A stretch of DNA of 10,073 bases from Minisyncoccota bacterium. Its GTDB lineage: Bacteria; Patescibacteriota; Minisyncoccia; Minisyncoccales; CG1-02-41-26. A program made the position numbers and the translations under genes. Location: the NCBI GenBank assembly GCA_028712605.1, contig JAQTPV010000029.1, positions 1 to 10,073 on the forward strand, read 5' to 3'. A model generated the notes under the pieces. It saw only the letters and a program-made list of their open reading frames with translations. It was not told the DNA's origin and ran no database searches. How positions within the stretch are numbered: the first letter of the stretch is position 1; each line of letters opens with the position of its first letter. Shown here piece by piece: positions 1-5,709 of the stretch.

Positions 1-398
1 CCCACCCACTGAGCGGTTAAGCTGGCTGAAGCCCACATATTCCTAATCTCTAAAATTTCAATTTTAATTTCTCTTCTAGATTTCGTCTGAACGGATTTAA
101 GCCTAATCTTCTTGGCCAACTCTTTCTCTAAGGCATTCCTCAACTCCTCCACACCCTTGCCACCCCTACCAATAATTAAAGCTGGCCGGGAAGTTTTGAT
201 AATAATTTTCAAAGCATTTTGATTACGCTCAATTTCAGTATCCTGCACCGTGCCAGCGGGCAATTTTTCACCCAAAAACTCACGAATAATATAATCTTCC
301 TCTAAATAACGCGGGAAGTCTTTTTGGTAAAAACCGCGGGACAGCCAATCCTTTGTTTCTTTAATCCTTAAAGATTTTGGTTGTGCTTTATGGGTCAT
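1..398 (-). CDS. rpsC: Ribosomal protein uS3 (S3), N-terminal part
   Basis: uS3 sits in the head of the 30S subunit near the mRNA entry channel. I translated this frame by hand from the ATG at 398. It stays open for 132 codons and runs off the left edge, so only the N-terminal domain and the KH domain are visible. The KH RNA-binding loop is the GRGG at residues 77-80, within ALIIGRGGKGVEELRNALEK. The usual N-terminal GQKVHP-like motif appears here in a divergent form, MTHKAQPKSLRI. Only 9 bases separate it from the rplV stop, and its place after rpsS and rplV is the normal S10-operon order (rplP would be expected next). The only Shine-Dalgarno-like bases are AAGAT overlapping the rplV stop, so translation is probably coupled to rplV. 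Identity is secure; the C-terminal half cannot be assessed. Confidence 0.95.
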   Translation of the reverse strand, partial: MTHKAQPKSLRIKETKDWLSRGFYQKDFPRYLEEDYIIREFLGEKLPAGTVQDTEIERNQNALKIIIKTSRPALIIGRGGKGVEELRNALEKELAKKIRLKSVQTKSRREIKIEILEIRNMWASASLTAQWV

Positions 399-407
399 AT
401 GGATATC

Positions 408-911
408 TTAAATAGACTTCCGGCGAAAGGTTTTAGTACTGGATGGCTGACCTTTAATTTTAACTGTGTCTTTCTGCGTTAATCCAGTTTTCTTTTTTTC
501 AACCAGAGTTCTTGGGGCCTTCTCTTTCTTAGGCTGCCTCACTGTCTCAATCTCTTTATTTTCTAATACCTTAACACCACCCTGTTCTTTCAAAATAATA
601 GTAATATGAGAAGTCTTTTTTTCAATGCGATTAGCCCTGCCTCTGGCCCTAGCCCTCCATCTTTTTAATTTAACCCCCTCATCAACCATAATTTTGTAAA
701 TTACCAAACTTTTTTCATCTAAATGGAAATTATTTTTAGCATTGGCAATGGCTGAATCAAGTAGTTTCTTCAAGGGCAGGGCCCCTCGTTTTAAATCTAA
801 TTCTAAAAGCGCTCTGGCTCTTTGAGCCTGTTTACCCCTAATCAAGTCCGCCAACAACCTCATCTTTCTGGGGGCTATCCTTAACTTATTTAATTTGGCT
901 GTAATTTCCAT
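408..911 (-). CDS. rplV: Ribosomal protein uL22 (L22) with long C-terminal tail
   Basis: uL22 is a 50S protein whose extended beta-hairpin lines the nascent-peptide exit tunnel. The family core is clear at residues 1-110: RIAPRKMRLLADLIRGK near the N-terminus, SAIANAKNN around 53-61, the tunnel hairpin VDEGVKLKRWRARARGRAN at about 76-94, and SHITIILKE at 101-109. The protein is 167 residues, whereas the E. coli protein is 110. Residues 111-167 form an extra, Lys/Arg-rich, low-complexity tail. The ATG at 911 follows AAAGGCGAG, an imperfect Shine-Dalgarno, and lies 21 bases after the rpsS stop, one of the larger gaps in this cluster. The next gene, rpsC, starts 9 bases after the stop. The Lys-Arg pair of the hairpin, deleted in some macrolide-resistant E. 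coli mutants, is present. Confidence 0.97.
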   Translation of the reverse strand: MEITAKLNKLRIAPRKMRLLADLIRGKQAQRARALLELDLKRGALPLKKLLDSAIANAKNNFHLDEKSLVIYKIMVDEGVKLKRWRARARGRANRIEKKTSHITIILKEQGGVKVLENKEIETVRQPKKEKAPRTLVEKKKTGLTQKDTVKIKGQPSSTKTFRRKSI

Positions 912-932
912 AACTCGCCTTTATTTTAATAG

Positions 933-1253
933 CTATTTCTTAGCTGGTGCTGGCTCGGCCTGCTTTACTTGAGCCTTAACCTCCAATTCCTTCTGCATCT
1001 TACCGCCATGTCTGACAAATTTAGTAGTGGGAGAAAATTCACCCAGCTTATGGCCAACCATATCTTCTGACACATAGACGGGAATAAATTCTTTACCATT
1101 GTGAACGCCGAACGTAAAACCAACCATTTCTGGCGTAATGGTAACCGCCCTTTTCCAAACCTTCAGAATGGTCTTATCTCCTTTTTTCATCCCGGCAATT
1201 CTTTTAATCAATCTCTCTTCAATATATGGTCCTTTTTTTAGACTTCTTGGCAT
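933..1253 (-). CDS. rpsS: Ribosomal protein uS19 (S19)
   Basis: uS19 binds with uS13 in the 30S head near the A-site tRNA and the B1 intersubunit bridges. The match is unambiguous: MPRSLKKGPYIEERL at the N-terminus, VHNGKEFIPVYVSEDMVGHKLGEF in the middle and the SPTTKFVRHGG element near residue 75-85. It is 106 residues against about 92 in E. coli. The difference is a short Ala/Pro/Lys-rich C-terminal tail ending APAKK. The ATG at 1253 is 9 bases from the rplB stop, with no convincing Shine-Dalgarno (TTTTAAGTT precedes it), so re-initiation after rplB is likely. The stop is UAG, one of only two UAG stops here. The order rplB-rpsS-rplV is canonical. Confidence 0.97.
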   Translation of the reverse strand: MPRSLKKGPYIEERLIKRIAGMKKGDKTILKVWKRAVTITPEMVGFTFGVHNGKEFIPVYVSEDMVGHKLGEFSPTTKFVRHGGKMQKELEVKAQVKQAEPAPAKK

Positions 1254-1262
1254 AACTTAAAA

Positions 1263-2063
1263 TTACTTACTGCGTCTTTGAAGTATTAATTTATCGCTTT
1301 GCTTCCTCTTTCTGGTTTTAACTCCTAAAGCATGCTTGCCCCAAGGAGTTTTGGGATATTTCAAACCAATAGGCTGAGCATTCTTACCGCCTCCGTGAGG
1401 GTGATCGCAAGCGTTCATAGCTGAACCACGCACAGATGGCCTAATGCCCCTTAGCCTGGCGATGCCTGCCTTACCTAATTGGTGAAAGCGATGTTCTGGA
1501 TTTGATAAATTGCCTATTGAACAAAAGCACTCACCTAAAACCTTCCTCACCTCGCTGGAAGGCATCTTGAGGTTAGTGTATTTTTCTTCTTGAGCCATGA
1601 CTTGAGCGGCTGATCCAGCAACTCTGGCCATTTGCCCTCCCCTACCCGGCTTAAGTTCAATATTATAAACCATCGTCCCAACCGGCACATGTTTTAATTT
1701 CAACCTATTGCCAATTTTCAATTCAGCTTTTTCAGAGCAAACAATATTATCACCAACCTTCAGCCCATCAGCGGCTAAAACATAACAGCGGTAGCCGTCA
1801 TTATAACGCAAAAAGGCAATAAAGCAAGTGCGGTTTGGATCATATTCAATGGCTTCCACCTGGGCTACTTCATTCATTTTAACTTGAGCAAAATTGATAA
1901 TCCGGTAAAGCCGCTTCACGCCGCCGCCCTTATGCCTCACTGTAATGCGCCCAGTATTATTCTTGCCAGCTCTCTTTTTCAATGGCAACAAAAACCGCTT
2001 TTGGGGTCTCTTTTTACTTAAAATTGGCTTCTTCTTTTTTTGTTTCGGTTTTCTTCTTAGCAT
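1263..2063 (-). CDS. rplB: Ribosomal protein uL2 (L2)
   Basis: uL2 is a primary 23S rRNA-binding protein at the 50S interface, needed for subunit association and close to the peptidyl transferase centre. Conserved parts visible are NNTGRITVRHKGGG (35-48), YDPNR (74-78), the VPVGT and ELKPGRGGQMARVAG region (126-150), LGKAGIARLRG (196-206), and the HPHGGG motif at 221-226, whose His221 corresponds to E. coli His229. The length of 266 is slightly below the usual 273-277. The N-terminal 20 residues are a Lys/Arg run and lack the widely conserved PTSPGRR-type motif. This start is supported by AAGGAT about 8 bases upstream, the best Shine-Dalgarno in the window, which overlaps the rplW stop. A CFC cysteine pair (179-181) occurs in the C-terminal half. 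The gap to rplW is 11 bases. Confidence 0.98.
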   Translation of the reverse strand: MLRRKPKQKKKKPILSKKRPQKRFLLPLKKRAGKNNTGRITVRHKGGGVKRLYRIINFAQVKMNEVAQVEAIEYDPNRTCFIAFLRYNDGYRCYVLAADGLKVGDNIVCSEKAELKIGNRLKLKHVPVGTMVYNIELKPGRGGQMARVAGSAAQVMAQEEKYTNLKMPSSEVRKVLGECFCSIGNLSNPEHRFHQLGKAGIARLRGIRPSVRGSAMNACDHPHGGGKNAQPIGLKYPKTPWGKHALGVKTRKRKQSDKLILQRRSK

Positions 2064-2074
2064 ATGGATAATCC

Positions 2075-2554
2075 TTAACGGGGCATTATTTCAATCGTCT
2101 GGTCTTTTTTAATCTTCACAATCGCCTTTTTGTAACCAGCCTTATAGCCTTCGGTTCTGCCCAACCTTCTTTTTTTAGCTGGGATGTTAATTATTTTAAC
2201 ATCCACCACATTAACGCTGTAAACCTCCTCCACCGCCTTTTTAACCTCCGACTTATTGGCCCTATCAAAAACTTTAAAAATATATTGATTATTCTCTCCT
2301 AGCTTAGTGGCTTTTTCTGTAATATGAGGGTGTTTTAAAACGCTCGGGGCGATTTTAACCTCTTTTTTATGCTTAGGAGGGGCTTTAACGGTTGGTGGCT
2401 CCAACACCTGCGGCTGATTGTTAGCCTTTATCTCTTCCTCTTTTTTTGACTTCAAGGCTGCTTTCTGGGTTTTAATTTTGGACTTATCCACTCTTTTAAT
2501 CTCTTGCCTTTCTTTCCCCTTGTCTGATTTTTTACCTAAATTAAATAATGCCAT
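2075..2554 (-). CDS. rplW: Ribosomal protein uL23 (L23) with long N-terminal extension
   Basis: uL23 lies at the exit of the peptide tunnel and is the docking site for trigger factor and SRP. The core is residues about 69-159: VLKHPHITEKATKL, then YIFKVFDRANKSEVKKAVEEVY, then the basic loop AKKRRLGRTEGYKAGYKKA. Glu80 in HITEKAT matches E. coli Glu18, the trigger-factor contact. The protein is 159 residues against about 100 usually. Residues 1-68 are an extra segment, starting MALFNLGKKS and then Lys/Glu-rich with a Pro-rich stretch before the core. I chose the ATG at 2554, 10 bases after the rplD stop. The frame extends upstream to a TTG at 2593 that would overlap rplD by 29 bases, which is less likely. 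No Shine-Dalgarno is present. The stop region carries the Shine-Dalgarno of rplB. Confidence 0.96.
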   Translation of the reverse strand: MALFNLGKKSDKGKERQEIKRVDKSKIKTQKAALKSKKEEEIKANNQPQVLEPPTVKAPPKHKKEVKIAPSVLKHPHITEKATKLGENNQYIFKVFDRANKSEVKKAVEEVYSVNVVDVKIINIPAKKRRLGRTEGYKAGYKKAIVKIKKDQTIEIMPR

Positions 2555-2564
2555 AAAACAATAG

Positions 2565-3188
2565 TTATTTAAACATTCCTTGCAAAACCGCAATCGCTTC
2601 TTTCTCCAAAACCAAGTATTTGTAAGACAACACCGATAGGGCGCTTAAATTCCTGGCCTCCACGATAGCCACCCCGGATAGATTACGACCCGCTCGATAA
2701 AAGTTTTCGTTATTCTTGGCTGTAATAACTAAAACGCTGCCTTCCACTGGTAGCTTATTAATGAAGGCAGCCGCTAGCTTAGTTTTGGGATTCGTTAAAT
2801 CAAAGCTATCTACCACAATCAAAAGATTAGCCTTAACCTTAGCTGATAAAACCATCTTTAAGGCTGCTCTTCTCATTTTAGTAGGGATAGATTTGTAATA
2901 GACCTTTTCTGATCTCGGGCCAAAAGTAATGCCGCCACCCCTCCACAATGGAGAACGAATTGAGCCATGCCTCGCCCGACCTGTACCCTTTTGCCGCCAA
3001 GGCTTTTTGCCTCCCCCCGACACCTCGCTTCTGTCTTTAGCTTGAGCAGTACCTTGCCTTTGGTTGGCCATCTGACTAATCACTACTTGGTGCACCAAAT
3101 CAAGATTAATTTTGGCATCAAAAACACCTCCTGACAATTCTACTTGCCCCTTCTTATCTCCAGTTTGGTTGTAAACTTCCACTTTCAT
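2565..3188 (-). CDS. rplD: Ribosomal protein uL4 (L4)
   Basis: uL4 assembles early on 23S rRNA, and its internal loop reaches the exit-tunnel constriction. The tunnel loop is intact: RQGTAQAKDRSEVSGGGKK followed by PWRQKGTGRARHGSIRSP and LWRGGG (residues about 44-86), then TFGPR. The C-terminal globular part ends in NLSALSVLSYKYLVLEKEAIAVLQ, as in the family. The length of 207 is normal. The ATG at 3188 lies 4 bases after the rplC stop, with AAGG about 11 bases upstream overlapping the end of rplC, so coupling to rplC is likely. In E. coli L4 also represses its own operon through an rpsJ leader. No leader of that kind precedes rpsJ here, but a hairpin does precede rplC. Whether this L4 is a regulator cannot be seen from the sequence. 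Confidence 0.98.
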   Translation of the reverse strand: MKVEVYNQTGDKKGQVELSGGVFDAKINLDLVHQVVISQMANQRQGTAQAKDRSEVSGGGKKPWRQKGTGRARHGSIRSPLWRGGGITFGPRSEKVYYKSIPTKMRRAALKMVLSAKVKANLLIVVDSFDLTNPKTKLAAAFINKLPVEGSVLVITAKNNENFYRAGRNLSGVAIVEARNLSALSVLSYKYLVLEKEAIAVLQGMFK

Positions 3189-3192
3189 AAAA

Positions 3193-3777
3193 TTAAACCT
3201 TGATTTCTATTAAAGTTCCTTTACGGCCCGGCACTGCCCCTTTAATAGCAATCAAATTATTTTCTACATCAATCTTAGCAATCTGCAAGTTTCTAACTGT
3301 TACCCTATCAAAACCCATCCTTCCCGGCATTTTATGTCCCGGCAAAACTCGGCCAGGGCCAGTGCCTCCAATAGAGCCAACGGCTCGCTCCTCATGCTTC
3401 ACGCCATGCGTTTGATTACGACCCTTAAAATTCCATCTTTTCACTGCTCCTTGGAAGCCCTTCCCCTTGGACAAACCGGCCACCTTCACCTTTTCCCCCT
3501 CTTGGAAGTCCGAAATGCTAATTTGCTGTCCTAACTGATAGCCAGAAAGGCTATCCTTAATTTCCCTAAGATACTTGTATTCTTTACCTTTATCTGTTTT
3601 TTTCAAATTTTTAACCTTTTTTTCAAAGCCAATCTGAACGGCTTCATAGCCATCCTTATCCTTAGTTTTTAACTGCGTCACAAAACAAGGTCCAGCCGAA
3701 ATTAAGGTGCAGGGCACCACTTTCCCATCAATCCAAATTTGAGTCATTTCTATTTTTTTACCAAGAATAAGTTTCAT
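3193..3777 (-). CDS. rplC: Ribosomal protein uL3 (L3)
   Basis: uL3 is an early-binding 50S protein with a long extension toward the peptidyl transferase centre. The start MKLILGKKIEMTQIW is typical. Further matches are GLSKGKGFQGAVKRWNFKG (101-119), HGVKHEERAVGSIGGTGPGR and KMPGRMGFDRVTVRNL (149-164), and IKGAVPGRKG (178-187). It is 194 residues, slightly shorter than the E. coli protein (209). Arg153 in GRMG stands where E. coli has the methylated Gln150, as in many Gram-positive L3 proteins, so PrmB-type methylation is not expected there. I use the ATG at 3777. An in-frame TTG two codons upstream (3783) is not supported by the family's N-terminus. No Shine-Dalgarno is present. A GC-rich hairpin ends about 12 bases before the start, and the gap to rpsJ (104 bases) is the longest in the rpsJ-rpsC run. 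Confidence 0.98.
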   Translation of the reverse strand: MKLILGKKIEMTQIWIDGKVVPCTLISAGPCFVTQLKTKDKDGYEAVQIGFEKKVKNLKKTDKGKEYKYLREIKDSLSGYQLGQQISISDFQEGEKVKVAGLSKGKGFQGAVKRWNFKGRNQTHGVKHEERAVGSIGGTGPGRVLPGHKMPGRMGFDRVTVRNLQIAKIDVENNLIAIKGAVPGRKGTLIEIKV

Positions 3778-3789
3778 ATTCAATCAAAT

Positions 3790-3809
3790 AACCGGGCTCC
3801 CACCCGGCT
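3790..3809 (-). promoter_or_regulatory. GC-rich hairpin in the rplC leader
   Basis: On the minus strand AGCCGGG (3809-3803), a six-base loop TGGGAG, and CCCGGTT (3796-3790) form a 7-bp stem with one G-U pair, 12 bases before the rplC ATG. A second possible pairing uses AACCGG (3822-3817) with the same CCGGTT, so two folds would compete. No U-tract follows, so it is not a standard terminator. It may regulate translation of rplC or be a processing site; this role is an inference. Confidence 0.5.
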
Positions 3810-3850
3810 TGCTGCTCCGGTTTGTTGTAAAAATTATTATTCAGACTGAA

Positions 3851-3870
3851 CCAATAAATTGGCCATTATA
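3851..3870 (-). promoter_or_regulatory. Possible weak internal promoter with dyad before rplC
   Basis: A perfect -10-like TATAAT reads on the minus strand at 3870-3865. The region 16-18 bases upstream lacks a good -35 (the closest is TAAGAC). A short perfect dyad, CCAAT-TT-ATTGG, occupies 3862-3851, where transcription would start. Together these could be a weak, controlled internal promoter for rplC and downstream genes. In AT-rich DNA a lone -10 hexamer is common, so this is tentative. Confidence 0.25.
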
Positions 3871-3881
3871 AATTAATTAAT

Positions 3882-4241
3882 TTAACTAGTCTTAACCTCA
3901 ATTTCAACACCGCTTGGCAAAGTCAAGTCGCGCAGAGAGTCAATAAACCTCTGATTAGGATTGGAAACCTCAATCAATCGCTTGTGAACGCGCATTTCAA
4001 ACTGTTCTCTGGCGTCCTTATGTACAAAGGTAGACCTATTGACAGTATAGCGCCTCACTTCCGTAGGCAAGGGAACAGGTCCAGCGATTCCCACATTTGT
4101 TCTCATGGCAATCTCCACAATCTGCTGGCAGGAGGCGTCAATAACTTTGCTGTCATAGGATTTTAATTTAATCCTTAATTGGGGCCTTGCCTCTGCTCCC
4201 TCCTTAGCCTTATTCTTTTCTTCCGTAGCGGTCGTCATCAT
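3882..4241 (-). CDS. rpsJ: Ribosomal protein uS10 (S10 / NusE)
   Basis: uS10 is a 30S head protein; as NusE it also joins the transcription antitermination complex with NusB and NusG. The family core starts at about residue 20 with LRIKLKSYDSKVIDASCQQI. It continues with GPVPLPTEVRRYTVNRSTFVHK (54-75) and DAREQFEMRVHKRLIEV, and ends in LPSGVEIEVKTS. It is 119 residues, about 16 longer than E. coli S10, due to an N-terminal extension rich in Glu, Lys and Ala. Two adjacent ATG codons (4241 and 4238) could serve as start. Neither has a Shine-Dalgarno; AACTTAAAATAGTC precedes them. It lies 47 bases after the tuf stop, so it is probably co-transcribed with tuf. Unlike in E. coli, no long leader separates it from an upstream promoter. 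Confidence 0.97.
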   Translation of the reverse strand: MMTTATEEKNKAKEGAEARPQLRIKLKSYDSKVIDASCQQIVEIAMRTNVGIAGPVPLPTEVRRYTVNRSTFVHKDAREQFEMRVHKRLIEVSNPNQRFIDSLRDLTLPSGVEIEVKTS

Positions 4242-4288
4242 GACTATTTTAAGTTGATCAAAAACTAAAAATAACTTTTAATTTCTGT

Positions 4289-5482
4289 TTACTTAATGAT
4301 TTTAGTTACCACACCAGCCCCTACCGTTCTACCCCCTTCGCGAATAGCAAATCTTTGCTTTTCCTCCAAGGCAATCGGGGCGATTAACTTTGCGGTAATC
4401 TTGGCAGTATCTCCAGGCATAACCATTTCAACACCACTGGGTAAATTAACATCACCGGTAACATCGCAAGTTCTGATAAAAAATTGGGGCTTATATCCAG
4501 CAAAAAATGGGGTATGTCGACCACCCTCATCCTTGCTTAAAGCAATAATTTCAGCCTCAAATTCAGTATGCGGAGTAACAGACCCCGGCTTAGATAAAAC
4601 CTGCCCCCTTTCCACGTCTTCTTTCTTTAGGCCCCTCAATAAAATTCCCACATTATCGCCAGCTCGGCCTTCGTCCAAACTCTTATTAAACATTTCCACA
4701 CTAACAGCCACAGCCTTTTGGGTGGGGCGTAAACCAACGATTTCCACTTCCTCGCCAGACTTAACAATGCCCCTCTCCACTCTACCGGTAGCCACCGTAC
4801 CACGACCAGCAATAGAGAAAACATCTTCAATACCCATCAAGAAAGGCTTGTCCAAGTCACGGGAAGGTTCTTTAATGTATTCATCAACCTTAGCTAAAAG
4901 CTCGCCAATTGGTTTCATGGCCTCATCATCGGTTGAAGCGGCATTTAAAGCCTGCAGGGCAGATCCTCTAATAATAGGTGTCTCGTCTCCGGGAAATTCA
5001 TATTTCTTTAATAGTTCTCGTAATTCGGATTCAACTAAATCAATCATTTCTGGATCATCAACCTGATCACACTTATTCAAAAAGATAACCAAAGAAGGCA
5101 AACCAACCTGTCTAGCCAATAAGATATGCTCTCTGGTTTGAGGCATAGGGCCCTCCGGCGCAGCCACCACTAAAATGCCGCCGTCCATTTGAGCGGCCCC
5201 GGTAATCATATTCTTGATATAATCAGCGTGTCCCGGGCAATCAATTAAAGCATAATGCCTCTTGTCGGTTTCAAATTCGGTATGGCAGATATTAATCGTA
5301 ATCCCACGGGCCTTCTCCTCTGGCGCAGAGTCAATTTCGTCAACTGATTTAGCTGACGACATCCAGCCTTTCATCTTGGCATACTTCAAAATGGCTGCTG
5401 TTAAAGTAGTTTTGCCATGGTCGACATGGCCGATGGTGCCGATATTTAAGTGCGGCTTGGTCCTTTCAAATTTTCCTGCCAT
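4289..5482 (-). CDS. tuf: Translation elongation factor Tu (EF-Tu)
   Basis: EF-Tu delivers aminoacyl-tRNA to the ribosomal A site as a GTP complex. From the ATG at 5482 it is 397 residues, close to the family's 394. The G motifs are complete: GHVDHGKT (18-25), RGITI with Thr62 (59-63), DCPGH with catalytic His85 (81-85), NKCD (136-139) and GSALQ (173-177). Domains 2 and 3 follow, including VFSIAGRGTVATGRVERG, EGGRHTPFFAGYKPQFF and the C-terminal FAIREGGRTVGAGVV. The Thr of GGRT (about 386) corresponds to E. coli Thr382, the site phosphorylated by Doc toxin. An in-frame TTG at 5506 is rejected as the start because MAGKFERTKPHLNIGTIGH matches the family. No Shine-Dalgarno is seen (ATCCTCTAAATTTT precedes ATG). 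It heads a unit with its own strong promoter and a leader of about 120 bases. Confidence 0.99.
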   Translation of the reverse strand: MAGKFERTKPHLNIGTIGHVDHGKTTLTAAILKYAKMKGWMSSAKSVDEIDSAPEEKARGITINICHTEFETDKRHYALIDCPGHADYIKNMITGAAQMDGGILVVAAPEGPMPQTREHILLARQVGLPSLVIFLNKCDQVDDPEMIDLVESELRELLKKYEFPGDETPIIRGSALQALNAASTDDEAMKPIGELLAKVDEYIKEPSRDLDKPFLMGIEDVFSIAGRGTVATGRVERGIVKSGEEVEIVGLRPTQKAVAVSVEMFNKSLDEGRAGDNVGILLRGLKKEDVERGQVLSKPGSVTPHTEFEAEIIALSKDEGGRHTPFFAGYKPQFFIRTCDVTGDVNLPSGVEMVMPGDTAKITAKLIAPIALEEKQRFAIREGGRTVGAGVVTKIIK

Positions 5483-5492
5483 AAAATTTAGA

Positions 5493-5562
5493 GGATAATG
5501 AATCAAGAATTAAGAATTATAAATAAAAATTATTCATAATTCGTAACCCATAATCCGTAATT
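5493..5562. repeat. Inverted array of degenerate 7-base repeats in the tuf leader
   Basis: Read on the plus strand, this stretch divides without a break into ten 7-base units: GGATAAT, GAATCAA, GAATTAA, GAATTAT, AAATAAA, AATTATT, CATAATT, CGTAACC, CATAATC, CGTAATT. The first four follow GAATTAA; the last four follow the inverted form NRTAAYY. Perfect pairing is seen at the apex: GAATTAT (5514-5520) with ATAATTC (5536-5542). GGATAAT (5493-5499) and ATAATCC (5550-5556) also match 6 of 7. In the tuf mRNA this would fold as a long imperfect stem-loop ending about 10 bases before the start codon. Confidence 0.6.
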
Positions 5563-5598
5563 CGCGTGTTTTGAATTTAAAGTATTAAAAAAAGCGCG
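5563..5598 (-). promoter_or_regulatory. 5'-proximal hairpin of the tuf transcript
   Basis: A stem can form from CGCG (5598-5595) with CGCG (5566-5563), AAAA/TTTT (5593-5590 with 5572-5569) and TTTAA/TTAAA, with a 4-base loop near 5581-5584. Small bulges interrupt it. It would start only about 5 bases after the predicted transcription start near 5603. A GC-rich patch in an otherwise AT-rich gap suggests selection, but folding has not been computed. Confidence 0.4.
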
Positions 5599-5609
5599 CG
5601 TATTTTTCA

Positions 5610-5637
5610 ATTATATTAACAAAATAAAAAATGTCAA
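5610..5637 (-). promoter_or_regulatory. Strong sigma70-type promoter of the tuf/S10 unit
   Basis: On the minus strand a perfect -35 TTGACA (5637-5632) and a perfect -10 TATAAT (5615-5610) are separated by a 16-base AT-rich spacer. Transcription is expected to start near 5603, giving a tuf leader of about 120 bases. Both hexamers match consensus exactly, as expected for one of the most expressed genes in a cell. No second strong promoter is seen downstream, so this probably drives tuf through rpsC and beyond. Confidence 0.85.
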
Positions 5638-5645
5638 TCCCGATA

Positions 5646-5700
5646 GTAGAATTTTGGCAAAATTTTGTAAACAAGATTAAGGAAAGTCAAAATTCACTAC
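5646..5700. repeat. Inverted repeats upstream of the tuf promoter
   Basis: Two nested symmetric elements lie between the Phd-like gene and the tuf -35 box. The outer pair is GTAGAATTTTG (5646-5656) and CAAAATTCACTAC (5688-5700), complementary except for a two-base bulge, with a 31-base loop. The inner one is AATTTTG-G-CAAAATT (5650-5664), a 15-base near-perfect dyad beginning about 13 bases upstream of -35. The inner dyad is operator-like; the outer pair could form a stem in the 3' end of the Phd-like gene's mRNA. No U-tract follows. Confidence 0.4.
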
Positions 5701-5709
5701 GGGACGGAG

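Noticed and set aside
2555..2593. Upstream TTG start giving a 172-residue uL23
   Set aside because: It would overlap rplD by 29 bases and adds residues not typical of the family. The ATG at 2554 gives a sensible N-terminus. The same reasoning rejects the TTG starts at 3783 (rplC) and 5506 (tuf).
4296..5066. Long plus-strand open frame of 256 codons opposite tuf
   Set aside because: It is fully antisense to the highly conserved EF-Tu gene, reads as low-complexity Ser/Pro/Leu-rich protein, and has no Shine-Dalgarno or promoter. It is a codon-bias shadow.
5493..5562. CRISPR-like array
   Set aside because: The units are 7 bases with no spacers, and they are mirrored. This is a short-period inverted repeat, not a CRISPR.
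5586..5602. GCGCGC followed by seven T, read as an intrinsic terminator on the minus strand
   Set aside because: The self-complementary GCGCGC leaves no loop for a stem before the T-tract, and it lies just downstream of a perfect promoter. A 5' leader hairpin explains it better.
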